Origin: Cyclospora cayetanensis
Taxonomy: Eukaryota; Apicomplexa; Conoidasida; Eucoccidiorida; Eimeriidae
Direction of reading: 5' to 3'
NCBI RefSeq assembly: GCF_002999335.1
Contig: NW_020312270.1
Location: 124,001-188,000, forward strand
DNA length: 64,000 nt
The notes under the pieces were generated by a model. The model ran no database searches. It had not been told where the DNA came from and saw only the letters and a list, made by a program, of their open reading frames with translations. Each line of letters starts with the position of its first letter. Positions within the stretch are counted from its first letter, which is position 1. A program made the position numbers and the translations under genes. This document shows, piece after piece, positions 22,401 to 33,700 of this stretch.

Positions 22401-24651
22401 TAACTGCTTAGGTTGATTGACTACTAACCGCTCTCAACTATATCAACACTGGAGGGGAAGGCGTCCGCAATAAAGCGGTTCAGAGACTCCACTGAAGGCC
22501 GCATGATGTTTGGATATTGCTGCAAAAAAACGCATGTATTTCGCAGACCACATATGTAGGGCAAATCGTGCGGCGCAAATACTCCGCCTGCCGCAGCAAG
22601 TATGCACAGCTGCTGCTTAGTTGCCTGCATCCGCCGCGGCAAATACAAAAGCACGAACGAAGGCTAAAATTTAAACATTCTTCTACTGAGCACTGGCCTC
22701 AAGGAAAGGGTGCCACAGAGGCCACCTAGAACAGTGCACGTACTTCCGGGTGCATGCCAGCTGTTAGCAGCAAAATAGCAGGGAAGATCCTGCGGCATTT
22801 AGCAGCAGCAGAGAAAGGCAGGAAATAGAGAGACCACGAGACATATCCCGGAAGAGCAGCAAAAAGCAGAAGAACGCAAGACAGACCTAAGAGGAACTGA
22901 GTGGCAGCCTGATTAATCCTTCAAGGCGATAGCAACTCGCGATCAACAGCTGTGCTCCCGTCCCTCCCTTCCTGGAATACCCCAAATCTGCAGCACAAAG
23001 TCCCCCCTAACGACCTGTTCAGTGGCGTTCTTTGGATTTAGACGCATGGGGCACCCCAATAGCGCATTAAGGTGCACAGTCACGGAAACGCACTTGACGT
23101 TGATTGGCAGTCTCTTCAGTACATCCTTGCCGCTTCTTCCTCGAATTATGATCACCCCAAACTTCACATACTTGCCCAATGCCCGGTCTGAGGGGCGCAT
23201 ACACAACGCAAACGAGAAACGATGCGAGGGTGGCTGTGGAAGGGTCTTACAGACGCCAGGCCCCCTCGCACAGGAGAAGTACCTGTTTGAGTACATGCGA
23301 GATAATTCACTATTAAAAACTAGAGACAAACACTGCGAAGCGCGAGAAGCCATGCAGCTGCAGCACGACCGCTCCGAGAAGGCCGCAGTCTCGGAGGTGC
23401 GCGGAAGTATGAGCAACGTGTACATGTACATAGTATGAGCAACGTGTACATGTACATACAGTACGAGTGCATGCATCATGCATGCGCAGAAAGGGGCGAG
23501 AGGAAATAAGGCCAATGATCGAAAGAGGGGGAGCACACGCACATGACTCTTGCCATATCTCGTAGACCGATTTACTCCAATCGTCTGTGTCCTGGTGAAT
23601 CTGAAAAAAGAACGCATGCAGCGGAGCCGACACCCCGAAAATCGCGCATCCTTGGAACGTCCAAATGGAGGCCTAGTAGAAGCACACTGAATCTTGACGA
23701 GCACGAATTCGCTCTCCCGCAGGGAAGAGGAGTTCTCGTGTCCGGTTGCAAGCAAGGCTACTGCTGCGTGCAGTCATCTGCGGCAACTGCATGTTTATGC
23801 GCGGCGCAGGGGAAGGCCATCGAGCTCCTCTTGCTATCCTTGACTCTGCCCGTGAGACACCAAGACTCTGCTTACCATGATTGACCATACATTCTTGGTG
23901 TCTGCTGTCGGCAGAAACACCTCATGAGGTCCTAGAGACGAGAAATCCGCAATGCCTTGAGAAGTGACCTTCACGCCTGTAAGTCCCTCTGATCCGTCAA
24001 AAAATTCTGCCCCTTCAGACCGCATGTCGACCCCTTCTTCCCCAGTCTTCTCTCGCCGCTGCTGGCGCATAAGGAACTCGTAAGCAGTCGCCACCTCATG
24101 AAAGCGCTGCTGGCAATTTGTTCCGCAGTTGGGATTTCGATCCGGATGCCTGAGGCAGGCCGCACTCCACAATCGTCGTAGACACCTTAAATAAAACAAT
24201 TCTTTCCCGTGTTTCAAGTTTTCAACCGCGATTCTTGACGACGGCGTGGAAGCGAGAAGGCACACCAATAAAAGCCGTAGAGATTGCACTCGAAGTCTCT
24301 GTGAGACTCTCAGAATGCATCTCGATTCAGATCATCAGCACTTGAACTACGGGGGCAGAAGAGACGCAGTGAGGCCAGAAGCCACCTCCCTACCACCGGA
24401 TGGAAAGGGTTCTATAGGCCCTCTTAATATCGGCTTCTAATGCACCGTCTTCGAGGCCAAGAGAAGCCAAATGCTGGAGCCGCTGCTCTCCGCTGACATC
24501 TCCGTCCATCGAGTAATACTCCTCGAGGGCGCGAAGCACAAAAATGCCTGCGTCGCCAGCAATGCAACGCACAGGGGCAGATGGGGGTAATAAAGGCAGC
24601 AGAAAGGAAATTGAAGGTGTGCCTCCAAAAGGCACCGCTTTCCTTCGTCAT
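19460..24651 (-). CDS. Membrane J-domain protein with thioredoxin-like domain (DNAJC16/ERdj8-like)
   Basis: Twelve phase-consistent exons: 24547-24394, 24149-23876, 23600-23543, 23187-23015, 22519-22429, 22058-21598, 21511-21428, 21363-21158, 20889-20661, 20460-19963, 19766-19704, 19552-19460. The J domain spans exons 1-2 (ADIKRAYRTLSIRW joined to HPDRNPN; HPD intact). A thioredoxin-fold segment follows (VWSIM / DDWSKSVYEIWQES / ALGKYVKFGV / RLPINVK) but shows no CxxC. Then comes a long conserved-looking region and two C-terminal hydrophobic segments (ILLLLCIGIATFMFW and FLCGMVLLSLGIGAW regions). J proteins stimulate Hsp70; this layout matches an ER-anchored lumenal J protein. The 5' end is unresolved. 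An ATG at 24651 opens a signal-like hydrophobic frame that joins the J frame in phase only if a 25-base GT-AG segment is removed. Exons 7-8 are also less certain (62-base intron). The 24697-26022 gene could instead supply upstream exons. Confidence 0.75.
23408..23459. repeat. Tandem 26-bp duplication
   Basis: Two adjacent copies of a 26-base unit starting TATGAGCAACGTGTACATG; they differ only at the last base. Each copy contains the short palindrome GTACATGTAC. It sits in an intron of the J-domain gene, between the exons ending at 23543 and starting at 23187. Confidence 0.85.
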
Positions 24652-24696
24652 GGAGCTTAGCAGCCCTTTGCATTTGCAGCCTGTGTAGATGCGGCG

Positions 24697-26022
24697 TCAC
24701 ATTGCATCATGGAGCAGCGTCGCAAGAAGGACTGTTACCGGCTCGGGAGAGCCTGCTTGTGAACGGAAGGTGCTCAGGAGTTCCCACCGAGAATCGAAGC
24801 AGCCACGAAGAAGTACATTAGCCAAGTCGTTAGCCGAGAGCGAACATCCCACCCAGGAAATTTCAGCTGCAAGCCAGACATCGAGAGGCCCTTCGCCCCC
24901 TTCTTCTGCTTCCCGAAGCCCTCCCTGTTTCCTCTTGCCCGCTCCTGCGGCACCAGACACGTAGCAGAGTTCGAAATAGAAGCGCTCGGAGAGCTTTTGC
25001 GAAAAATCTGCAAGACCATGGCAGCTGAACTCTGGGCTGGGTCCAATGCAGGCAGCAACGCACTGCAGCACACCATCCGCGCTGACCCCTTCCCCCCTCT
25101 GCCCCTCCTCTCGTGTTCCCAGTAGCTGAGTGGCGTCTACCCACTTGCTCTCGTTTGGCCTTCTTCCGTTCCTTCTCCTTGCGGAGGCGCTCTTGATCTA
25201 CCGCAACGTCCAAGGGAGATCTCTTCGAGGCAGACCTGAGAAAAACGCATTTGCGCACAATATCGCGGGCTGGACTTCCCGGATAGCGCAATGCATGCAC
25301 ATAGCCATGCACCTGCCTCCGAGAGGCGCTCAACTTCCTCCCCAGGCTACCCCTTTTCAAAAAAAACGCCCTGCTCATTCACTGGCTTCCTCCGTATCCC
25401 TGTGCCTCTTGAGCGTATGCTAGGTGGTGCAGTTGACGTTCCTTAAGCGAATGCAGCCATTCATACGGCTTAACACAGGAAGCAAAAGGAACCCCATAGG
25501 CGGCATGAGCTTAGTCACAGCAGCGTAGTCTGCCATCTGCCTGCCCCCCCTCCCCCTTCCCTCCCACCTCTAAACTACATAAGGCCCGTTCCTCCGGACT
25601 GCCTGCACGTGCTGTACACGAAGAGGAACCGACTCCCCCGATCCCTAAGCAGGACGAGAAGCTCGCCAACAGCAGAATACCAAACACCGATGAAGGGTAT
25701 TGCAAGAAGCCTTCACAAGTCTACATGCGCAGCCAACTGAAAAGGCCCAGAAGTGCCTGAACAAATGCAAGAAGACGCACCAGATCAAGCCATCGTCTTC
25801 ACCCCCAAGGTCGAGGCTTGCTGCTTTAGCAAAGGTACTTGTACTGCGTTTGCCGAGATCCTTCAGATCCGGCTTCATGGAGAACCCCTGAGGCGGCCCT
25901 TGGTCTTTGGACGGCGCGCAGTCATCAGACACTGCAGCTTGCTGTGACTGTTGTTTGGATTCTCGAGGATCGCTGTTGCCAGCTGCACCTCCTTTCCTAT
26001 CCTTTCGCTGTCGCGTGCCCAT
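24697..26022 (-). CDS. Unidentified small gene, three exons
   Basis: Model: 26022-25781, 25235-25141, 25007-24697, about 215 residues, with phases agreeing (2 then 1). The first exon begins MGTRQRKDRKGG and is Lys/Ser/Gln-rich. The second gives a highly charged helix (QERLRKEKERKKAKREQ). The third contains WLAAEISWVGCSLSANDLA followed by a segment reading RWELLSTF, which vaguely recalls a SANT/Myb helix, but I would not assign that. The stop TGA lies at 24697, only about 45 bases before the possible ATG of the J-domain gene on the same strand. The donor-like GTGACG just before that stop leaves open that the two are one transcript. No function is proposed. Confidence 0.45.
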
Positions 26023-26989
26023 TGTAACGCCTTGGTGTGTTTACACAGAGCAGCGCTGTATCCACAGACAGTTGCGACGGGTAGCGCTGCTAAGCCGCGG
26101 GAGACGTGCGCGCTTCCGCCTTGCCCTGCCGAACTTCCCTTCAATAATCAGTCCAGTGGTGAGGCCTGACTCCAGCCTCTGCTAAGACATGCTCGGGCCT
26201 GAGACACCGGTCGGCGGTGTGGGGGAGATAATGCGCCTGCGCCAGCGGGATCGGCCTCACTGCAGAGAACAGCCCACGAAGACACAAAACGAAACGGAGA
26301 TGCCCTCGAGCATTCCATGCATTGACTGAGCCGTCGAAGACAGCACGGACGGAGGTCCAGAGACGAGATCGGAGCTGTATCGGATATGCAACACAGAGCA
26401 GACACGGGACTGCCTGACAGCCCGTTTGCGTTCTGAAAACTACACCCTTGACCTTTGCATCTAACGGGGTGCCCACATCCACTGTAAATAAGAGAACTGC
26501 ATGAGGACTATGCCTGTGACACACTGGGAGGCCAAGACAATTCTGAGTGCGAGGTCTGTTGCTGTGCCAGAAGACCGTGGTAGATGCCTCTACTATGAAT
26601 ATCCACGCAGACTACCTCAATGTTGCTTTAGCCGTTACTTTCTTCCCGTATTGTGCTACTTACGCTCGTGATTATCTGGTCGATTCCACTTTGAAACTCC
26701 ATTCTTCCAGCCAGGGCCCCCGAACCCGAGTCACAGCCCTGCACCCGCGAAGACGGATACCGAAGGCAAGCAGGTTCTTTAATACCCGTGTATCATCTTT
26801 AAACTTCGAGGCTTCTGTGTCTAATGTATTCAATGTGTGTATTCCGCGCTTCTCTCGAGATTTCCCTCTCCTCTGGTGCTGTTGCCACTCTTCACAAGGC
26901 GTGTTGGCACCCTCTAGTGCAAGAGGACCCTTTCCGCTCCTCTCTCCATAGTCTGCAGGTTCAACGCGCTTTTTAAGGAACGGAGCACT
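26023..26989. promoter_or_regulatory. Divergent intergenic region
   Basis: This separates the start of the small unidentified gene (-) from cytochrome b5 (+) and so should carry both promoters. Open frames here are short and lack motifs. No transcription-factor site can be named from the sequence alone. Confidence 0.35.
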
Positions 26990-27252
26990 ATGGAGGACCT
27001 AATGAAGCTGCCCGAGCTGTCGTGGGAGGAGATACGAAAACACACGAGCGCAGAGAGCTGCTGGTGCGTCTTCCATGGCCTGGTCTATGACTTGACGAAG
27101 TTCTTGAACAAGCATCCAGGAGGATCTCACATCATTATTGAGACTGCAGGTCTGCTTGAAAACACACGTCTCCTTACTTCTAACGCCCATATCGCACCTA
27201 CATGGGCCAGGGCTGTGCCGCACTCTCGAGTTTACAAAAAAAATACACACAC

Positions 27253-27297
<45 letters not shown>

Positions 27298-28165
27298 CAC
27301 TGCGCCTTCCAGCAATTGTACCGTGGTGCCTTTTTCTCATGTAATGTATGTACCTTGCCGCAAGATATGCTGTACGCTTTCTTACTCATCAGTTCCTCCT
27401 ATTTATTCTCCCCTGGCCTTCTAGCAGCTGCATCTGCCTACTGCGTGCACGCCGCGTGCCCTTGCTTCGCAGCCATTAATTTGTGGACTCCGTGGCGTCT
27501 CTCAGCGCATGAAGGTCACTTCTGTTCATAAGCTTCCCCAGTATTCGCTGCTTTGGTTTCTCAGGCCGAGACGCGACAGATGCCTTCGAGGATATTGGAC
27601 ATTCTTTAGAAGCTCGCATTATGGCCGATGAGTACATCATCGGCAGGGTTGAGGGCGCCACCAATATTCGACGATGCAAGCCTGAGGCAAAAGCGGAACG
27701 CTGCGTTGTTTCGGTAATGCTTCTTTAAATTTCTAGACCCTAGGTTGAAAGACGGAACTGCTCATCTGTGTTCCCCTGAAACAATTTTAGAAGCGTCTTG
27801 GAAACTTTCCACGTCTTTCTTCCCAGGCCCCTCCGTCCTCTGCACAGAGTGGCACTCCACTATTGTCTCAGCAATCTCCGTGTCAAATGCTATGCTGGCG
27901 CATTCGCGACGCCTCCTGGAGTCATGGTCATCCTGTGTATATTTCACGCGTGTGAGGCGGCATTCGGGCAGAGCCTGTTGTTAGCACTTTGCTGTGTCTG
28001 TGTGCTTGTGTGCCAAAGGCTGCCAAAGGATCTCCCTCTACGGGTGTTTTTATTGCGATATTTCTGGTCGCTCTCATCGGAATTTGGGCGTACTTCCAGT
28101 TTCAAGACGAAGACAGCACATTTCACCACCGCATCTCCGCCGCGCCGCAACACCCAATCGAATGA
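26990..28165 (+). CDS. CYB5: Tail-anchored cytochrome b5
   Basis: Four exons: 26990-27149, 27565-27713, 27827-27949, 28019-28165 (192 residues, phases agree). Cytochrome b5 is a small haem protein of the ER or outer mitochondrial membrane that gives electrons to desaturases, hydroxylases and P450-type enzymes. Seen: the first haem-ligand motif LNKHPGGSHIIIETAG, continued across the first junction by RDATDAFEDIGHS, whose His is the second axial ligand. The b5 fold closes with YIIGRVEG. The last exon encodes a single hydrophobic helix (GVFIAIFLVALIGIWAYF) and a short polar tail, the usual tail anchor. The third exon (a Ser/Gln-rich linker) is the least certain, although its phase fits and its donor is GTGTGA. 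Intron 1 contains an (AC)n tract. The start ATG at 26990 gives MEDLMKLPELSWEE, a typical b5 N-terminus. Confidence 0.9.
27246..27302. repeat. (AC)n microsatellite in intron 1 of cytochrome b5
   Basis: An AC-dinucleotide run with a few GC interruptions, located between the exon ending at 27149 and the exon starting at 27565. Confidence 0.95.
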
Positions 28166-30769
28166 GCTGCCATGCGCACGCACTTGAACGCATGTGATAC
28201 ATACTGCTGCATGCAGAAACGTCACGAGTCGTACCCAACTTAAGGTGTTCTGTGGAGTGTACGCGAACACAAGTGAGTGGTGGGAGCCTCTTTTAGCCCC
28301 CGGAATTCCGTATATAGCCCATGTCCGGCGTTGGAAGGCTCTACATTGGACTATAGAAAACAACTTGCATTGACGTCAGAAAGGCTTACAGTCACAAGCA
28401 CGTTCCTCTTTCGAGAGAAAGCATGTTGCGCATGAACCGTTTGCCTTTCGTTGAGCACCTCTGTGCGTCTCTAGCATGCGGCATTACAGTGTAGGTGCTT
28501 TGCTTGTCCCTTCCTATCGAACGAAGGGACATATACATACATTGTTTGATAGGATATATGAATTACATCATTTTGCGCATTGCGCACACACACACCCCAC
28601 ACACGCACACATGCATTGTGCGGGCATGTGCTGGTCAAGTAGCTCCTCATGTAGCAGATTTTCTGCTTGCATACAAGCGGGTGCTTGCGCTTTCGTGAGC
28701 CGCATGTCGTTAGCGTAAGTACCAGCCATCAGCGTTTCCACTATTTTTGGTGGTTTGAAAATTTGCGAACCAATTTAAGGTGCCTCTTTAAGCAGCAGAG
28801 CGGCTGGACAAAGGCAGTCATGACAGCTATATGAGGTTTTCGGCACCTAGGAACACAACCACAATAAGTGACCGGAACTCTTTCAAGCGCTTTTTGGAGC
28901 CTTTCAGGTCCAATTCTGCAGAAGTTGCAGTTTACTCCCGCGGCGTTGTGCCTTTGTAGACTTTTCATGATGGTGTAACTGCAGAGGGGAGTTACAGACC
29001 GCCCGAACGGACTACGCAGTACCTGTCGTGCTCCTTCCACGCTGCTAAGTCTCCTGCTGTGCGTAAGATCAATGCACACATGCTGGCGTAAAAGGGAGGC
29101 ACGACCAGGTGTGTGCGTGCCCACATTGTGTTCTGCCTCACGTAAGCACAGAAATATTCTTGGAGTACTCCCTTGCAGTACTTTACAGAATAATGTCGAT
29201 GCCGTGTCAGAGGCTGCTCGTCATGTCGGAATATGTGGAGGGGCAGCGGCACCGTTATTCCAACACTCTACGTGTCCACGGACCCCAACACTGAAGAAAA
29301 ACGTTTCCCCATTATAGCTGAGAAGAGACCTTAGAGGCAACAATAATGCTCTCGATAACGAATGCAGCTGAGGTATATTGAAATAGATGCGCACGTGATT
29401 ACCAAAAAGTATTTTGTGTTAGGCATGACCAAAACAAACCTCCTAGCAAGCGTGAAGTTCAGGGCAGTACTGATCAGTACCTGTTTCATTAATCATTGCC
29501 AAAGAGTCGTTCTTTACTCAGCAGCTGTTTCTAGTTGAATGCCGCTTTCATAAAACTCTCCCACAGAGTGCTGTCACAGCTTTAACTACTAACAACTGTG
29601 GACCCACGGAGACAGGTTAGAGATCCCCTGCATCTGCACTACTCACCCATGCACACATCAAGAGAGCATTGTTTTTCTCTACTGTTGCTAAGGTCTTCGA
29701 GTTCCGCCATAACAGTTTCCTCCCAATGTATTGCCCCCATGCACTAGGGGCTGAAGACCGATGGCGTATGGTGGTTTGCGTGAGCAATGTGAGCTGCTTT
29801 TATATGTTTTCGAAGATAGCAACAGTCCAGTTATGCGTTGCAACGTACCTACAAGCGCATATTTAAAATAAGGGAGATACCTGACGGCCTAAGGATTCTA
29901 GGCAAGCGCGATGGGATGCTGTGCATCTGCAGAGTGCACAATACAGTGCAAGTGTGCCTGTGAGCTTCGTGAGTCGACAGTTATGGCATTGAGTCCCTAC
30001 AGGCGGTTTCTTCGTCTCCTTGGGCGTTGAGTGCTGGTATCCAGGCGTCTGTGTGCTATCTCGAATGAAGGAGAGGACGAGAAGGCCAGTCTATGTCAGG
30101 CTTTTACGGCCTAAAAACGCGAGTAATTCCATAGTTAAATATGTAACATTCGTACCAATTAGTGAATTTTTTGTGTTTGCCAAGTGAAACGCATCGAAGT
30201 CGTCGTGGCAGCCGAAGCTGCATGCCCGTGTTACTTGGGCTACGCCCCAAGGGGGCGGGGTGTTCTAACAGACGGTTTTTTTTTGGAAATAAGCGCATAT
30301 ATGGAATATTAAATATGTTCGGGAGGAAACCGGTGGCTAGCTTCTAGAGCAGAGACCGCCCAAGCTAGACCCTGGCAGCTCAGATGGCTCCCCTCCCATT
30401 CTGCACGTGACTTTCGAGTTTGCTTATTAGAATTGTCCTTCTGCTCGCAGAGCCCAGGTTCTTCCAGCTGTATCTGCTACGCGCCTCCTCTCCAGAAGTA
30501 GCTAGTGGACTCCCTCTCGCCGGGGCCTCTTCGGTGTCTTTACACCCGAGGCCGCTTCTCAACATGCCAGGAGCGAGCAGAGGACCTGTCAAGTGCTCGC
30601 AATTCACTTCGAGCAAGCAGGTGGAAGCGCTGATTATTTCTTGCTACTCCTGGCTGCGGCGGCTGCGCCTGTCCTGTTAGGCTCTTCTGCTCCCTAGGCC
30701 CTCCAATCCTGTATTCCCCCGCTGCCGCGGAGCCGCGAGGCTGCGCACTTGCTGCTCTAAGGCTCGAGA
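28166..30769. other. 2.6-kb gene-poor stretch
   Basis: This lies between the stop of cytochrome b5 and the start of PRP5, both on the plus strand. It contains a small CACA-rich patch near 28585 and several open frames of 60-130 codons on both strands. None shows a recognisable domain, and splice signals around them do not build a larger gene. It should include the PRP5 promoter near its right end. Confidence 0.4.
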
Positions 30770-33700
30770 ATGTCATCTTCGGATGCCAGCCGCGCGTCTG
30801 GTCGGCGGCCAGAAGCAGGCAATGCGTCACGCCGCAGGCGCAGCAGCAGGAGTCTCGAGAGCAGAAACAGGGAGGACGGACGGAGCGATGGGAACCCCAG
30901 AGAGGGTAGGGGCAGCTACCGGTCCAGCGAAGATGCTTACTGCAAAGCGGCAGATAGCAGCAGGTACAGTAGCAGAGAGGCTGAGGAAGCACGCGCTGAG
31001 AGGTACCGGCCACACTCCAGCCGCCGTCCCTTGGGGCGCATGCGCGGCTGGATGGAAGGAGATGGCAGCAGCAACACTAGCAGCAACACTAGCAGCAGCA
31101 GTGCGAATATATACGGCGGCAGCACGAAGAGCAGCAGCAGCAGAGGCGGAGGCAGCGGCACTCTGGAACGTGACGGCCATACGCGAGAACTGCGAGACAC
31201 CCGGCGCGAGAACCACATGCGCTCCCGTTCAAGGGAGAGACAACGCGAAGGAGGACCTCCTAGCCGTGGAAGTGGTAGCAGCAGACAACGCAGCAGAAGC
31301 AGAAGCAGACATCGTGTGGAAGGCAAAGACAGCAGCAGCCGGGTTGGCGAGGAGGACTGCAGGAGGCTGCCCTCGCGCGCTGACAGGCGAGGAGAGGGGG
31401 ATCATAGAACTTGTCGCCAAAGCCCTTCCCGCTTGAGCAGCAGCAAATCCAAAGATCGCAGTGGCGAGAAGGAGGAGATGCGATGTCAGACTTCTTCCTC
31501 GGCTGTGCGAGACACCGATGACGGCGCTGGTGACTCGGCAAGGGGCAGCCGCCTCCCCAAGCGAGTCTTAGAGGAGCCAGCCGAGGATAGGGAGCTTGCC
31601 GCGGCATCCTCAAAGGCCTCTCGTAAAGTCTCGGAAGAACGCAGTGCATCTCCAGCGCTGAGCAGCAGCAGCAGCAGTAGCAGCGGGAGTAGCAGTAGCA
31701 GCGGGAGTAGCAGGAACACAGCCGATAAGGCAGCACTTTCTGCTGCTTTTTCGGGCAGGGGTGACACCGAGGAGGCATCAGCAGACGTGCAAAAGCAAGA
31801 CGCTCCTGCCAGTAATAGCAGCGGCGGCAGCAGCAACAGCAGCAGTAGTAGTAGCAACAGCAGCGACAAGATCAGCCGGTTGGAGCGGTTTAGAGCTCTT
31901 AAAAGGCAGAAGCAACAGCCAGAAGGGGGGACCTCCGGGAAGGGCACTTCCTTCTCCTCCGGCAGCAGCAGCAGCAGCAACGCCTTCAACGATTGGCTAC
32001 CCGCTGCTCCAAATGTGAAGTTCGCTGTAGGCAGCAGCGGCAGCAGCAGCAGAGGGACAGGGGGCAGCCACAACGGCACCAAAGGGGAAGGAGCTGCTGG
32101 TGCGACACCTGCGAGGAATGGCGTGGCGTCGAAAGCAGCAGCTGCTGCTGCAATTGCTGCTGCGCAAGCCGTTGCTTCCGCCGCTGCAGCTGCTGCCGCC
32201 ACAGCAGCAGCATCGGCTGCAGCTGTGGCTGCGCCTGAAGAAAGGCGGCAGCAGCAGCAATCGCAGCAGCAGCAGGAAGCCTCCGAGAGCAAACGCCTTT
32301 CCGCTGGAGAAGCGCAGCAAGCAGCAGCATCTGTGGGATCAGTAGACACCCCAGCATTGGCCGTCGAGGGAGAAGATGCTGCCGCTGCGATGGGAACAGC
32401 CACTGCGGCAGCAGAGGGCGTTGAGGAGAGTGTCATGAAGCCACCCAAGCCGATGTCTCGAAATCGCCTCAAAAAGCATCAGCAGGCGCTGCTGCTGAAG
32501 CAGCTGCAGCAGAAAACTACAACGGCTGCTCCAGAAGCGAAGGAAGACACCGATCTTCTGGATGCGTTCATGTCAGCCCTTGAGTCCGAAGCGAAGGAAG
32601 AGGTAGGTGACCCCCTTGTCTCGGCTGTGATTTGCGCCTCGCATTTGCCGTTTTCGTGGTGCGTTCTGATGGCTGCATTTGCGGAAACTTTGTGTGGACG
32701 CTGCTGGAGGTAGTCTCCTGAAAACTGCGGCTGCTGCTGCCACTTTCACACGGCGGGCCGTTCAGACGGCGCTGTTTCGGAGGAGCTGCCTGTGAAACAG
32801 CATCCTGAAGTCTTTTCCTTGCTTCCTGCACATGCATGTTGACTCGCGGTTGCTGTTGCTGTCTCTGCTGCTGCAGCTGAGCGCAGCAAAGGCCGAGGAC
32901 GAAGGCCAAGTCGAAGCGCTCGAGTGTATCTCCAGCCGGGCTGCAGAGCCGCCACGACTTCAAAGCATCTCCTTGGAGGAAATCAGTAGGTGGCAAGAGG
33001 TAGAGGCGAACTATCTCCCTCCTGCGGCTGTTGCAAAGGCAGCAGGGGCAAACGCGGCCGTAGCACCAGCGTCGACAACAGAGGCTGCGACGCCCCCTGC
33101 AGCGGAGGGTGTGAAGGGTGAAGGCGAGCAGCAGGAGTCATTGGTAGCAATGGAGTCAGAGGAAACACAAGCAGCAGCTGCTGCTTGTGTTTCCTCTGAC
33201 TCGCCGCGCGTGAAGCAGGAGCTGGAAGCGGACGCAGCAGCTCCGTCGGCTTCCGTCGGGGCAGCACGACAAACAGCCTCTGCGGGAAAAACAGCAGCAG
33301 CGCAGAGTGCAGCTACTGACGAGGGGGAAGGAGGCGTCAAAGCCGAAGGCGAAGCCTCAGAGGCATCGACGGCGACAGCGCTGTCACTGGCAGGAGGCGA
33401 GGGTCCTAATGACGAGGACGAAAAGTATCACGAGCTGTTTCTTGAAACTTTGCGGAAAGGTCGCCAGAAGCAGCTTCCGCGCGAGAGGGGGACGAAAGGC
33501 GGGGGGGGGAAAGAGGACAAGGCGGAGGCTTCCTCTAAGGACGCAGATGTCGAGGAGGAAGAGGTGCTGCTGTATTCGGATCATGAGGAAGAGGAGGAGG
33601 AGGCAGCAGCGGCGGCTCAAGAGGCCGCAGCCGCTGCTGAGGCTGCTGCGGCTTTAGAGCAGAATACAGCCGGAGAAGACAACGACACGCAGGCGAAAGA

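Noticed and set aside
28741..29252. Minus-strand frames of 127 and 86 codons between cytochrome b5 and PRP5
   Set aside because: No recognisable domain, no consistent splice chain, overlapping frames contradict each other.
31486..32472. 328-codon minus-strand frame opposite PRP5 exon 1
   Set aside because: Poly-Leu and poly-Ala translation of AGC/GCA repeats; the plus strand carries the PRP5 N-terminus ending in [13 protein letters not shown].
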